From Mesorhizobium sp. (lineage in GTDB: Bacteria > Pseudomonadota > Alphaproteobacteria > Rhizobiales > Rhizobiaceae): a stretch of 64,000 nucleotides of DNA. The notes under the pieces are model-generated. The model was not told where the DNA came from, made no database searches, and was given only the letters and a program-made list of their open reading frames with translations. Numbering within the stretch: position 1 is the stretch's first letter; every line of letters begins with the position of its first letter. The position numbers and the translations under genes were made by a program. The stretch spans positions 1-64,000 of the forward strand of contig SAJS01000009.1 of NCBI GenBank assembly GCA_004017535.1, given 5' to 3'. Shown here piece by piece: positions 1-9,108 of the stretch.

Positions 1-15
1 CACTCGATCGACCAT
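1..15 (-). CDS. 5' end of an unidentified leftward gene (partial)
   Basis: On the minus strand an ATG at 15-13 is followed by four sense codons (reads MVDRV) and then the window ends. A near-perfect Shine-Dalgarno (AAGGAGG, complement of 23-29) sits seven bases before it, which is the reason for calling it. Too little is present to name a product. Confidence 0.5.
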
Positions 16-122
16 CGCGAATCCTCCTTGCCGGATATCCGCATGGAATCACTGATCCGATTCTGTGCAAAGCCCTCGTTCCGGCACAGGGAAGCGCGTT
101 CGCTTAAAAAATCACCGCCGCG

Positions 123-137
123 TTAAGGGTTCGTTAA
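123..137 (+). promoter_or_regulatory. CtrA-type box overlapping the -35 of the small RNA
   Basis: Two TTAA half-sites (123-126 and 134-137) are separated by exactly 7 bases, the alphaproteobacterial CtrA recognition pattern TTAA-N7-TTAA. A -10-like TACTAT lies at 152-157, so the box covers the expected -35 position, the usual arrangement at CtrA-activated promoters. It could also serve the leftward gene at 1-15. Confidence 0.5.
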
Positions 138-162
138 GCTTTACAGGCGTTTACTATGGGCA

Positions 163-260
163 TCCAGTTTTGCTGGATTCTTACCGAGTGGTTGGAGCCA
201 CTTTGTTTGACGCCTCCCTGTTAAACTCCTGAGAGCCGCCTTATCCGCGGCTCTTTTTTT
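163..260 (+). ncRNA. Probable trans-acting small RNA
   Basis: A roughly 98-nt transcript is predicted from a -10-like TACTAT (152-157) to a strong terminator. It folds as three hairpins: ATCCAG/CTGGAT (162-178), AGTGG/CCACT (187-202) and the GC-rich terminator stem (233-253). The single-stranded stretch between hairpins two and three carries CCTCCC (213-218), an anti-Shine-Dalgarno type seed typical of rhizobial sRNAs. No ORF explains this conserved-looking architecture. A CtrA-controlled rhizobial cell-cycle sRNA such as GspR of Sinorhizobium is a possible relative, but homology could not be tested. The 5' end is inferred. Confidence 0.6.
231..260 (+). terminator. Rho-independent terminator of the small RNA
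   Basis: Stem GAGCCGC (233-239) pairs with GCGGCTC (247-253) around a 7-nt loop and is followed directly by seven T residues. Confidence 0.85.
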
Positions 261-293
261 GTCCGCAGGCGGCTGGCTCCAAAGCAGCCGGCG

Positions 294-308
294 TTAACCG
301 TTTGTTAA
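294..308 (+). promoter_or_regulatory. CtrA-type box upstream of the DUF1465 gene
   Basis: TTAA (294-297), 7 bases, TTAA (305-308): a second perfect TTAA-N7-TTAA within 190 bp of the first. It lies about 115 bp before the chosen start of the next gene and just after the sRNA terminator, so it most plausibly belongs to that gene's promoter. Confidence 0.45.
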
Positions 309-424
309 ACATGCGCTTGCCTTCACGGGCATCGAAGCGCATTTTCAAGCCTCAGTCATTTAAGGGTGTTGGCCACGTCGGCAAGGATAGTCGAATCGGC
401 TGGCGGCAGTGCAGGGGCGTATCG

Positions 425-955
425 ATGAACGAGCCTTCGAAGGGCAGCGCGAAAACCATCAAGCTGGCGGAGCGCCGGGTTTTCTCCCAATCCTTCAAGC
501 CGCTCTACCAGGAAGGCATGGGGCTGGTCGAGCAGGCCGCCGAATATCTCGATGGCAAGGGCAGGCTAGAGGCCAAGAAATTGTCGCGCACGGCGGCTAC
601 GCTCTATGCGGCGGAATCGATGCGGCTGACCACCAGGCTGATGCAGGTCGCCTCCTGGCTTTTGCTGCAGCGCGCGGCGAATTCAGGCGAGATGACGCGC
701 GACCAGGTGGCCTCGGAGAAATCCAAGGTGCGGCTGGATACCGCGTCGGCGCATGACGAGGCGCTTGGCTGGAACGAGCTGCCGAAGGAATTTCTCGATC
801 TGGTGACGCGCTCGCTGCGCCTGCAGGCGCTGGTGCGGCGCATGGACGAGGAAATCTATGGCGGCGTCGTCGCCGAGACGCACGCCCCCAGCCGCCGGGC
901 CAATCCGGTTTCCGACCAGATCAGCCTCTTGAACACGGCGTTCGCGCGCGGCTGA
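425..955 (+). CDS. DUF1465 family protein
   Basis: A 176-aa mostly alpha-helical soluble protein recognised as DUF1465, a family restricted largely to alphaproteobacteria with no settled function. The core runs from KLAERRVFSQSFKPLYQEGMG through the SRTAATLYAAESMRLTTRLMQ helix to a C-terminal LVTRSLRLQALVRRMDEEI helix. The reading frame is open from 302, but the ATG at 425 is preferred because family members begin close to the FSQSFKPLYQEG segment and AGGGGC lies 8 bases upstream. A CtrA-type box upstream hints at cell-cycle control. The last ~20 residues are Ala/Pro-rich and probably disordered. Confidence 0.75.
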   Translation: MNEPSKGSAKTIKLAERRVFSQSFKPLYQEGMGLVEQAAEYLDGKGRLEAKKLSRTAATLYAAESMRLTTRLMQVASWLLLQRAANSGEMTRDQVASEKSKVRLDTASAHDEALGWNELPKEFLDLVTRSLRLQALVRRMDEEIYGGVVAETHAPSRRANPVSDQISLLNTAFARG

Positions 956-1168
956 CACCGCGATTGCGATAAACGCTGAGATAGCGCCGGCGGCTTCCCC
1001 CATCGAGCCGTCGCATTGAAGCCGTGCTGGCCTTGCGGGAAGAAATACCCTTGCCGTGAAGCGATGGAAGCCTAGTTGGAGCCGTTCGCCGCAGCCGGGT
1101 CGACCCGAGCCGGATTTGCAGAAAAATCACCGTCACTGTGACCAAAGCAGATTGCGAGGCTTGATCCC

Positions 1169-2233
1169 GTGCATTCGCCATTGGACCGCATTCCGGTATC
1201 GATCATCATCCCCAACTACAATTACGAACAGTTTCTCGGGCGCGCCATCGACAGCGCGTTGGAGCAGGACCACCGAAATGTCGAGGTCGTGGTCGTCGAC
1301 GACGCATCGACCGATGCGTCGGTGGCCGTCATCGAATCCTACGGCGACAAGATCCGTCCGTGCCTGAGGCGCAGGAATGGCGGGCATGGCGCAGCATTCA
1401 ACACCGGGTTCGAGGCAAGCACCGGGGAGATCGTCCTTTTCCTGGACGCCGACGATTATCTCTATCCGAACGCCGTCTCCGAGGTCCTGGACGAGTGGGA
1501 TGCGGATGTCGCCCAGGCGCAATTCCGACTGCATCTCGTTGATGAGGACCAGCAGATCAAGGATATCTTTCCCCCTCCGGAACAGCCGTTCGATTCAGGC
1601 GACGTCGTGCCGGAATTGTTGCGCAAGGGGCGCTACCATACCACTGTGACAAGCGGGCTGGCGTTCGACCGCGAGGCGCTGGAACCGATAATGCCCATGC
1701 CTGAAAGCGATTTCCGGCAAGGCGCCGATGGCTATCTGGCGACACTGGCGCCGCTTCACGGAGAGGTGAAATCCATCGACACCTGCCTTGGCGCCTACCG
1801 CATCCACGGCTCCAACCATTCGGTCTTCGCCGAGAAGCTTGCCGAGCGGGCGCGCTGGCGCATGCAGCATGACTTCCGGCGCCTCGAAGCCTTGTCCGGC
1901 CGGGCGGCCGAGATCGGCTTGACGGTGCCGCCGGATGCCGGCCTTCACGATCCGGTTCATCTGGAAGAGCGGCTGGCTTCGCTCTGCGTCGACGAGCCCC
2001 AGCATCCGGTTGAAACCGACTCCCGGCTGGGGCTGGCAAGGGCCGGCGCCGCCGCCAGCCTCGAAATGAAGGCATCCTGGCGGCGGCGGGCTGCCCTGGC
2101 GGCATGGTTTCTGTGCATCGGACTGCTGCCGCGGCGCATGGGCAATGCGGTGCTGGCATGGAAGCTGGTCGCGTCGTCCCGGCCGGCGGTCCTCACGCGG
2201 CTGTCGAAAACCATCCGTCGCGTGACGAACTAG
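1169..2233 (+). CDS. Family 2 glycosyltransferase
   Basis: A 354-aa inverting GT-A fold glycosyltransferase. The N-terminal nucleotide-sugar-binding fold is clear: SIIIPNYNYEQFLGRAIDSAL, then VVVDDASTD (41-49), and the metal-binding DXD as FLDADDYLYP (DAD at 93-95). The GTG start at 1169 puts the first beta strand 9 residues from the N-terminus, as usual. The C-terminal ~50 residues are hydrophobic then basic (around WFLCIGLLPRRMG), which may give membrane association. Donor and acceptor cannot be read from sequence; exopolysaccharide, LPS or a glycoconjugate are all possible. It stands alone, with no polysaccharide cluster around it. Confidence 0.85.
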   Translation: MHSPLDRIPVSIIIPNYNYEQFLGRAIDSALEQDHRNVEVVVVDDASTDASVAVIESYGDKIRPCLRRRNGGHGAAFNTGFEASTGEIVLFLDADDYLYPNAVSEVLDEWDADVAQAQFRLHLVDEDQQIKDIFPPPEQPFDSGDVVPELLRKGRYHTTVTSGLAFDREALEPIMPMPESDFRQGADGYLATLAPLHGEVKSIDTCLGAYRIHGSNHSVFAEKLAERARWRMQHDFRRLEALSGRAAEIGLTVPPDAGLHDPVHLEERLASLCVDEPQHPVETDSRLGLARAGAAASLEMKASWRRRAALAAWFLCIGLLPRRMGNAVLAWKLVASSRPAVLTRLSKTIRRVTN

Positions 2234-2235
2234 GT

Positions 2236-2345
2236 TCTAAAAGCGCGTCGCGATCCTTCGGATTCGCTCCATCCGCTTTAGGTCTTTGATTTTACACATG
2301 TCCTTATCCCCGAAACCGGTTCCCACTTTCGGGAGACATGCTTTA
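2236..2345. repeat. Dispersed intergenic palindromic repeat
   Basis: The interval between the glycosyltransferase and ruvC contains a rhizobial-style mosaic repeat: a segment ending in GATTTTACACATGTCC followed by an arm pair built on CCGAAACCGG...CTTTCGGGAGACATG. The same core (GAAACCGGTTCCCACTTT-like) recurs at 50886-50935. No ORF is credible here. Confidence 0.55.
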
Positions 2346-2464
2346 AGCAGGCAGGCCGCCATCGGCCGCTCAACGGGATTTTTGGAGCGATCTTGGGATC
2401 GCGACCGTTTTCGGTTTGTTCACATTTCGCTGGCATCGCTTGCCGCCGAGGTTAAACTTGGCGC

Positions 2465-2974
2465 ATGGGGGAAGCGATTCGCATCATCGGCATCGATCCG
2501 GGCCTGAGGCGCACCGGATGGGGCATCATCGATAGCCTCGGCAATTCGCTGCGCTTCATCGCGTCCGGCACCGTGCGCTCGGATGACAAGGCGCCGCTCG
2601 CGACGCGGCTCTGCCAATTGCATGACGGGCTGGCCGAGGTGCTGCATCAGGCCATGCCGCACGAGGCGGCGGTCGAACAGACCTTCGTCAACAAGGATGC
2701 GACGGCGACGCTGAAGCTCGGCCAGGCGCGCGGCATCGCCATGCTGGTGCCGGCGCGCGCCGGGCTGGTCGTCGCCGAATACGCGCCCAATGCGGTCAAG
2801 AAGGCGGTGATCGGGGTCGGCCATGGCGAGAAGAAGCAGATCCATATGATGGTCAAGGTGCTGATGCCGAAGGCGGTCTTCGACACGGATGACGCCGCCG
2901 ACGCCCTTGCCATCGCCATCTGCCACGCGCATCACCGCCCGAGTGTCGCCTATCGGATGGCGGTTGCGGGGTGA
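2465..2974 (+). CDS. ruvC: Crossover junction endodeoxyribonuclease RuvC
   Basis: A 169-aa Holliday-junction resolvase that cuts the junction after RuvAB branch migration. The RNase H-like fold keeps all four acidic catalytic residues: D11 in [12 protein letters not shown]71 in VEQTF, and D143 and D146 in TDDAADALA. Length is normal for the family. It starts the ruvC-ruvA-ruvB operon, with a 10-bp gap to ruvA. Confidence 0.97.
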   Translation: MGEAIRIIGIDPGLRRTGWGIIDSLGNSLRFIASGTVRSDDKAPLATRLCQLHDGLAEVLHQAMPHEAAVEQTFVNKDATATLKLGQARGIAMLVPARAGLVVAEYAPNAVKKAVIGVGHGEKKQIHMMVKVLMPKAVFDTDDAADALAIAICHAHHRPSVAYRMAVAG

Positions 2975-2984
2975 GGGGAAAATC

Positions 2985-3605
2985 ATGATCGGCAAGCTGA
3001 AAGGCACGCTGGACGAGATCGACGAGGATAGCTGCGTCATCGACGTGCATGGTGTCGGCTATGTCGCTCATTGCTCGGCGCGCACGCTTGCCGCGCTGCC
3101 GTCGCCCGGCGAAGCGGTGGTGCTGTTCATCGAGACCTATGTGCGCGAGGACATGATCCGGCTCTATGGCTTCCAGAGCGGACTGGAACGCGAGTGGTTC
3201 CGCCTCTTGATGAACAATGTGCAGGGTGTCGGCGCCAAGGTGGCGCTGGCGGTGCTGTCGACGCTGGCGCCGGCCGACCTCGCCAATGCGATCGCGCTGC
3301 GCGACATCGCCATGGTTTCCCGCGCGCCCGGCGTGGGCAAGAAGGTGGCCGAGCGTATCGTCACCGAGTTGCGCACCAAGGCGCCGGCCTATGCGGGCGC
3401 GGCGACCGGCACGATCGGGCTCAAGCAGGAGCTCGGCGAAGGGGTGGCCGCAGAACCGATCACGGATGCGGTCTCGGCGCTCGTCAATCTCGGCTATTCG
3501 CGCGACATTGCAGCGAATGCGGTCGCGGCTGCGCTGAAGTCGGCTGGCGAGGGCGCGGATGCGTCCAAGCTGATCCGCTTCGGCCTCAAGGAACTGGCGC
3601 GGTGA
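2985..3605 (+). CDS. ruvA: Holliday junction branch migration protein RuvA
   Basis: A 206-aa junction-binding subunit that loads the RuvB motor. It begins [26 protein letters not shown], the OB-fold domain I. Domain II carries two helix-hairpin-helix signatures ([15 protein letters not shown] and [14 protein letters not shown]). Domain III (about 155-206, [15 protein letters not shown]) is the RuvB-contacting three-helix bundle. The frame is open from 2889, but the ATG at 2985 is chosen because it gives the canonical N-terminus and sits 7 bases after GAGGGG. Confidence 0.97.
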   Translation: MIGKLKGTLDEIDEDSCVIDVHGVGYVAHCSARTLAALPSPGEAVVLFIETYVREDMIRLYGFQSGLEREWFRLLMNNVQGVGAKVALAVLSTLAPADLANAIALRDIAMVSRAPGVGKKVAERIVTELRTKAPAYAGAATGTIGLKQELGEGVAAEPITDAVSALVNLGYSRDIAANAVAAALKSAGEGADASKLIRFGLKELAR

Positions 3606-3648
3606 GGCGGCGCTTGTCCCGCCGTCGGTCCTATGCAAGGAAGGCGGC

Positions 3649-4686
3649 ATGAGCCTATCGCCCCGCCTCATTGCCCCCGACAAGCGCGGCGAGGATGTCG
3701 ACCAGACGCTGCGGCCGCAGTCGCTCGACGAGTTCGTCGGCCAGGCGGCGGTGCGCGCCAATCTCAAGGTCTTCGTCGACGCCGCCAAGGGTCGCGGCGA
3801 GGCGCTCGACCATGTGTTGTTCGTCGGCCCGCCGGGGCTAGGAAAGACGACGCTGGCGCAGATCATGGCGCGCGAGCTCGGCGTCAATTTCCGCTCCACT
3901 TCCGGCCCGGTCATCGCCAAGGCCGGTGACCTCGCGGCGCTGCTCACCAATCTTGAGGAGCGCGACGTCCTTTTCATCGATGAGATCCATCGCCTCAATC
4001 CGGCGGTCGAGGAAATCCTCTATCCGGCGATGGAGGATTTCCAGCTCGACCTGATCATCGGCGAGGGGCCGGCGGCGCGCTCGGTCAAGATCGACCTTGC
4101 CCGTTTCACCCTGGTCGCGGCGACGACGAGGCTTGGGCTGCTGACCAATCCGCTGCGGGACCGCTTCGGCATCCCGGTGCGGCTCAATTTCTACACGGTC
4201 GAGGAGCTGGAGCAGATCGTGCGCCGCGGCGCCCGGATCCTTTCGATGCCGCTCGGCGACGACGGCGCGGTCGAGATCGCGCGCCGCGCGCGCGGCACGC
4301 CGCGCATCGCGGGCCGGCTGTTGCGCCGGGTGCGCGACTTCGCCAGCGTCGCCGGCGCCGCGCATGTCGACAGGAAGATCGCAGACGAGGCGCTGACCAG
4401 GCTGGAGGTCGACGCGCTCGGCCTCGACGCGCTTGACCGCCGCTATCTGTCGATGATCGCGCGCAATTTCGGCGGCGGGCCGGTCGGCATCGAGACGATC
4501 GCGGCGGGGCTTTCCGAGCCGCGCGACGCGATCGAGGACATTATCGAGCCATATCTCATCCAGCAGGGCTTCATCCAGCGCACGCCGCGCGGCCGCGTGC
4601 TGACCGCCAATGCCTGGCGGCATCTGGGGCTCGATCCGCCAAAGGATATCGCGCAGCAGCAGATCAGCCTGTTTCACGAAGAGTAA
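3649..4686 (+). CDS. ruvB: Holliday junction branch migration helicase RuvB
   Basis: A 345-aa AAA+ motor that drives branch migration with RuvA. Walker A is GPPGLGKTT (60-68), Walker B is FIDEIHRL (D111-H114), sensor 1 falls in VAATTRLG and the arginine finger in NPLRDRFG. The C-terminal winged helix ([30 protein letters not shown]) binds DNA. It follows ruvA after 43 bp in the same operon. Confidence 0.97.
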   Translation: MSLSPRLIAPDKRGEDVDQTLRPQSLDEFVGQAAVRANLKVFVDAAKGRGEALDHVLFVGPPGLGKTTLAQIMARELGVNFRSTSGPVIAKAGDLAALLTNLEERDVLFIDEIHRLNPAVEEILYPAMEDFQLDLIIGEGPAARSVKIDLARFTLVAATTRLGLLTNPLRDRFGIPVRLNFYTVEELEQIVRRGARILSMPLGDDGAVEIARRARGTPRIAGRLLRRVRDFASVAGAAHVDRKIADEALTRLEVDALGLDALDRRYLSMIARNFGGGPVGIETIAAGLSEPRDAIEDIIEPYLIQQGFIQRTPRGRVLTANAWRHLGLDPPKDIAQQQISLFHEE

Positions 4687-4818
4687 CGCGGATTTGTTCG
4701 CCTTCTGCCGCGCGCGGGCCGATCTGCGCGGAATCTGCGCGCTTCGGCCCAGCTCAGGGCGCAATTGCCGCCTTTAAGGCAGCTTCCTGTCAGAATCCCA
4801 AAGGGCTTGGGCCGATCC

Positions 4819-5721
4819 ATGATCACCAGACGCGCCTTCCTGCGCCTTGTCGGCGGCTCAGCCTTCGCCATGGTGTCGCTCGGCGCTTATGCCGTCGGCA
4901 TCGAGCCGATGCTGCTCACCCATGTGAAGCGCTATATGCTGACGCCGCCGCATTGGCCGGCCGGCCTCAAGCTGCGCGTCGTGGCGCTTGCCGACATCCA
5001 TGCCTGCCGCCCATGGATGACGCCGGAGCGTATCGCCTCGCTGGCCGAACAGGCCAATGCGCTGCAGCCCGACGTCATCGTCATGCTTGGCGACTACACC
5101 GCTGGAACCAGGATCGTTACAGGCTCGGTGCGCGTGGAGGAATGGGCCGAGGCTTTGTCCGGGCTGAAGGCACCGCTCGGCGTGCTGTCCATCCTTGGCA
5201 ATCACGACTGGTGGACCGATTTCTTTGCGCAGCGTGCTGAGGCCGGCCCGACCCAGTCGCGCAAGGCGCTCGAGCATGTCGGAATCCCAGTGCTGGAAAA
5301 CGACGTCGTGCGGCTGCAAAAGGACGGGCACGGTTTCTGGTTCGCCGGGCTTGCCGATCAGCTCGCGCTGCTGCCGAACAAGGCCAAGGGACGCGAGAGT
5401 TTCCAAGGCTTCGACGATCTCCCCGGCACCTTGGCCAAGATCCGAGGGAGCGAACCGATCATCCTGCTCGCGCATGAGCCGGACATTTTTCCAAAAGTGC
5501 CATGGCGAGTTTCGTTGACGTTGTCTGGGCACACGCATGGCGGGCAGGTACGGCTGTTCGGCTATTCACCAGTGGTGCCCTCGGACTACGGCAACCGCTT
5601 CGCCTATGGCCATGTTGTGGAGAACGACCGCAACCTGATCGTTTCCGGTGGTCTCGGATTCAGCATCCTGCCGGTACGTCTTGGTGTGCGGCCGGAGATT
5701 CTGCAGATCGATCTCGGCTGA
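4819..5721 (+). CDS. Tat-exported metallophosphoesterase
   Basis: A 300-aa calcineurin-like metallophosphoesterase (YkuE-type subgroup). The dimetal motifs are in order: LADIHAC, MLGDYTAG, ILGNHDWW, LLAHEPD and LSGHTHGGQ. The N-terminus MITRRAFLRLVGGSAFAMVSL has a twin-arginine motif followed by a hydrophobic stretch, so Tat export or membrane anchoring is likely. The ATG at 4819 is preferred over an upstream in-frame codon at 4765 because it places the twin arginine at residues 4-5. The substrate is unknown; relatives act on phosphodiesters or UDP-diacylglucosamine-like lipids. It converges on the GH5 gene, the stops being 24 bp apart. Confidence 0.85.
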   Translation: MITRRAFLRLVGGSAFAMVSLGAYAVGIEPMLLTHVKRYMLTPPHWPAGLKLRVVALADIHACRPWMTPERIASLAEQANALQPDVIVMLGDYTAGTRIVTGSVRVEEWAEALSGLKAPLGVLSILGNHDWWTDFFAQRAEAGPTQSRKALEHVGIPVLENDVVRLQKDGHGFWFAGLADQLALLPNKAKGRESFQGFDDLPGTLAKIRGSEPIILLAHEPDIFPKVPWRVSLTLSGHTHGGQVRLFGYSPVVPSDYGNRFAYGHVVENDRNLIVSGGLGFSILPVRLGVRPEILQIDLG

Positions 5722-5745
5722 GATGCGTCGACACACCTCGCTGCT

Positions 5746-6996
5746 TTACCGCAGCGACCTGATCACATCCATCACATCGGGTTCCGCCTTCTCGCCATCG
5801 AACGCGTCGACGACGCCGAAGGCGCCGCCATAGCTCCACGCCGACCAGGAGAACCCATGCGCCTCGGCGCGGGCGATCATGTCGCGCACATAGGCGGCGC
5901 GGTAGGCGGCCGGCATGACGAAGCCGTTGCCGTATTCCTTGCGGATCATGCCGAATTCGCCGAGCGTGATATTCTGCGGCCTGACGCCGTTGGCTTTCGC
6001 CCACGCGTCGACCGTCCTGAACGGGGCATCCATGACGGCGGCCAGCTTTTCGGGACTATCCATCGCTGCCACCTGTTCGTCGAGATAGGCGAGCATGCCG
6101 CTCTGCCGCGCCCAGGGCGCCTCGATCCTGATCCGGTCGCGGATCGTGTCCAGCGTCATGCCTAACTGCGCCTTCGGAACGGCTGTGAGCGGATAGGGCA
6201 GGCCGGTGACGTATTGGATGAAATCGCCGGCCCAGGTCGCGCCCTGGTGTGTCAGAAGGAACGGGTCGTAGGAATGGAAGGTCCAGATGATGTTGTCGTC
6301 CGGGATCGTCCCGGGGTCGATCCTGGCCAGGGACTCCGCGTTTGAATAGCAGCCGCCGGTCAGGATCAGCGTGAGCCTGGTGGCGGAAGCTCGCGCGGCC
6401 GCGAACAGCTTTTTCTGGCGGTCGGGCCAAAGGTGGGTGCCGTTCGCGTCGCAATCGACGATCGGCTCGTTCATCAGCTCCAGCGCGACCTGCTTAGGGT
6501 CTTCCCGGGCCAGCGTCTTTGCCATGTTGCGCACGACCTCGGCATAGGCATCGAAGACGGCCGGGTCGTCCATCACCTCGCTCATGCCGATCTTGCGGGT
6601 GCCGCCTGCGGGGATCAGATGCAGGTCGACGATCACCTTCAGGCCGGCGCGGTTGATCATGCGCGCCGAGTCGAGCACGCTGGCATAGAGGTCGTCGCGA
6701 AGCGCCGCGGTCCGGTCCGAGAGAAAGGGCGAGGGATCGACCGGCATGCGCAGGAAATCGAGACCGGCCTCCTTGAGCGCCTTGAGGTCGTCCTGCTTGA
6801 GGAATTTGCGCCACTCCGGGTAGGGAAGGATCGCCTGGCGGTCGCCCCATTTTTCCTCGCTGAGCCAGGTGACCCATTGGTCGAGATTGAGGCCGCGTTT
6901 CATCGAGAACGTCGCTGCCCCGGCCGGCAATGCCAGCGCGCCGAGCGCAAGCAGCGCCGCCATCAAGCTCTTGATCATCGTGCCCAACAGTGCCAT
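5746..6996 (-). CDS. Secreted glycoside hydrolase family 5 (cellulase-like)
   Basis: A 416-aa protein with a Sec signal peptide (about 1-27, hydrophobic core SLMAALLALGALALPAGA). It has a GH5 TIM barrel: the acid/base glutamate is E177 in ALELMNEP and the nucleophile is E347 in ITLGEFGM, with VIVDLHL, WTFHSYDPF and FSWSAWSYGG as supporting barrel motifs. GH5 enzymes cut beta-1,4 or beta-1,3 glucans or mannans; which one is not decidable here. An alternative start at 6978 (MIKSLMAALL) would give a more typical signal peptide. It is oriented against its neighbours and divergent from ybgC. Confidence 0.85.
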   Translation of the reverse strand: MALLGTMIKSLMAALLALGALALPAGAATFSMKRGLNLDQWVTWLSEEKWGDRQAILPYPEWRKFLKQDDLKALKEAGLDFLRMPVDPSPFLSDRTAALRDDLYASVLDSARMINRAGLKVIVDLHLIPAGGTRKIGMSEVMDDPAVFDAYAEVVRNMAKTLAREDPKQVALELMNEPIVDCDANGTHLWPDRQKKLFAAARASATRLTLILTGGCYSNAESLARIDPGTIPDDNIIWTFHSYDPFLLTHQGATWAGDFIQYVTGLPYPLTAVPKAQLGMTLDTIRDRIRIEAPWARQSGMLAYLDEQVAAMDSPEKLAAVMDAPFRTVDAWAKANGVRPQNITLGEFGMIRKEYGNGFVMPAAYRAAYVRDMIARAEAHGFSWSAWSYGGAFGVVDAFDGEKAEPDVMDVIRSLR

Positions 6997-7001
6997 CCCG
7001 C

Positions 7002-7021
7002 CTAAAGCCCGAGGGCTTTAG
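7002..7021. promoter_or_regulatory. Perfect 20-bp palindrome between divergent GH5 and ybgC genes
   Basis: CTAAAGCCC (7002-7010), its reverse complement following after GA. It lies in the 56-bp gap between the divergent GH5 and ybgC starts. It could be an operator for a dimeric regulator or a short hairpin; no flanking T tract is present. Confidence 0.4.
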
Positions 7022-7052
7022 CTGCCTGTTCAGGCCAGAAAAGGAAAGCGCG

Positions 7053-7523
7053 ATGGACGATCATGGTGAATCGGCGGCGCTCAGTGCCGGGCTTTCCGGC
7101 GCGCTGACGGATTTCGGCCACCGGCTGATGGCGAGGGTCTATTATGCCGACACCGATTTCTCCGGCGTCGTCTACCATGCGCGCTATCTCGAATTCCTCG
7201 AGCGCGGCCGCTCCGACTATCTGCGGCTGACCGGCGTCCACCACACCGAGCTGCTGGACGGCAAGCATGGCGAGCGCATCGTCTGGGTGGTGCGGCGCAT
7301 GGAGATCGACTTCCGCTCGCCGGCGCGCATGGACGATATCCTGACCATCGACACGCGCACCGACGATATTTCCGGCGCGCGCATCTTCATGGGCCAGCAG
7401 CTGAAGCGCGGCGGCGATGTGCTGGTCGAGGCGAAGGTCGAAGCGGCGATCGTCGGCGAAAGCGGGCGCCCGAAGCGATTCCCGAAGGAGTGGATTGCGG
7501 CTTTTATGCCTCGGGTACGCTGA
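7053..7523 (+). CDS. ybgC: Tol-Pal-associated acyl-CoA thioesterase YbgC
   Basis: A 156-aa hotdog-fold acyl-CoA thioesterase (4-hydroxybenzoyl-CoA thioesterase family). The catalytic motif is intact in RVYYADTDFSGVVYHARYLEFLERGRSDYLR, with the aspartate of ADTDFSG. YbgC is the usual first gene of tol-pal operons and in E. coli is linked to acyl carrier protein and phospholipid synthesis. ATG 7053 is chosen for its AAGGAAAG ribosome site, although the frame is open from 6990. Its stop codon lies inside the 5' arm of a dispersed palindromic repeat. Confidence 0.93.
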   Translation: MDDHGESAALSAGLSGALTDFGHRLMARVYYADTDFSGVVYHARYLEFLERGRSDYLRLTGVHHTELLDGKHGERIVWVVRRMEIDFRSPARMDDILTIDTRTDDISGARIFMGQQLKRGGDVLVEAKVEAAIVGESGRPKRFPKEWIAAFMPRVR

Positions 7524-7650
7524 TATTCAGGTGATGCCGGCCTGCGAATGATGGCTTCCTGCGCTTCCGGTGCTCACGTACTCGCTCCGCTCCGGTTCTC
7601 GGAAGCCATCGTTCTCGACTCGGCCTGACCTGAATCTCAGCATACCCTTG
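7516..7650. repeat. Dispersed palindromic repeat, family A copy 1
   Basis: An imperfect hairpin-forming element between ybgC and tolQ. Its 5' arm contains GATATTCAGGTGATGCCGGC and its 3' arm GGCCTGACCTGAATCTCAGC, which pair. The middle holds the word TGCGCTTCCGGTGCTCACG. Related copies are at 21198-21297 and 54587-54729. Small ORFs in this interval are artefacts of the repeat. Confidence 0.75.
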
Positions 7651-7708
7651 CGGCGGCGCTTGTTGATTGGTCGCCTGCCAAGCGCGGCAATGCGCCGCGC
7701 CTGACATC

Positions 7709-7723
7709 CTAACCCATCCTTAA
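7709..7723 (+). promoter_or_regulatory. CtrA-like half-degenerate box upstream of tolQ
   Basis: CTAA (7709-7712), 7 bases, TTAA (7720-7723) followed by CC, one mismatch from TTAA-N7-TTAACC. It lies about 195 bp before tolQ in an otherwise gene-free 390-bp interval, most of which is the family A repeat. Confidence 0.3.
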
Positions 7724-7916
7724 CCATAACGGTTCATGAAGGAATTGGCGAAGATTGGCGCAATTCGTGCGCCTTCCTTTCAACAATATTTGCCTCGAAA
7801 AGGCCGCGAAACGGTGCATTCGGGGCGTGTCCCGCAAGCTTCACGCTTCGCGCGATCGGACCAAAGGATGCCCATGGGCCAGCCGCCAGCGATGCCCGGA
7901 AAATCTTAAGGACTAA

Positions 7917-8630
<714 letters not shown>

Positions 8631-8639
8631 GGAACGATC

Positions 8640-9101
8640 ATGGGGATGTCTGCTGCTGGCGCAGGTGGCTCGGGGCGAGGCGGACGCGGTCATAGGCGCC
8701 GTGGCCGTCATCATGGCCTTATGTCGGAAATCAACGTCACGCCTATGGTCGACGTGATGCTGGTGCTGTTGATCATCTTCATGGTCGCGGCGCCGCTGCT
8801 CACCGTCGGAGTTCCGATCGATCTGCCGGACACGCAAGCCAAGGCGATGAACGTCGACACGCAGCCGATCACCGTCTCGATCGACGCCACCGGCAAGATT
8901 TTCCTCCAGGAAACCGAGATCCCGATCGAGGAACTGGTGGCCAAGCTGCAGGCGATTTCGAAGACCGGCTATGACGAGCGCATCTTCATCCGCGGCGACA
9001 AGTCGACCGACTACGGCACGGCGATGAAGGTCATGGCCCGCATTTCAGCGGCCGGCTACAAGAATATCGGCCTGGTCTCGCTGCAGGAACAGGATCAGTA
9101 G
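8640..9101 (+). CDS. tolR: Tol-Pal system protein TolR
   Basis: A 153-aa partner of TolQ. It has a single TM (VDVMLVLLIIFMVAAPLLTVGVP) preceded by the MSEINVTPMVDVML signature, whose aspartate is the protonated residue of the channel, and a periplasmic C-terminal domain. The N-terminus is unusually extended and Gly/Arg/His-rich (about 28 residues before MSEINVTP). A start at the internal ATG encoding MSEINV is possible, but AGGAACG before 8640 supports the longer form. Confidence 0.95.
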   Translation: MGMSAAGAGGSGRGGRGHRRRGRHHGLMSEINVTPMVDVMLVLLIIFMVAAPLLTVGVPIDLPDTQAKAMNVDTQPITVSIDATGKIFLQETEIPIEELVAKLQAISKTGYDERIFIRGDKSTDYGTAMKVMARISAAGYKNIGLVSLQEQDQ

Positions 9102-9108
9102 ACGCCAG

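Noticed and set aside
7504-7727. Two small leftward ORFs between ybgC and tolQ
   Set aside because: They are translations of the family A palindromic repeat.
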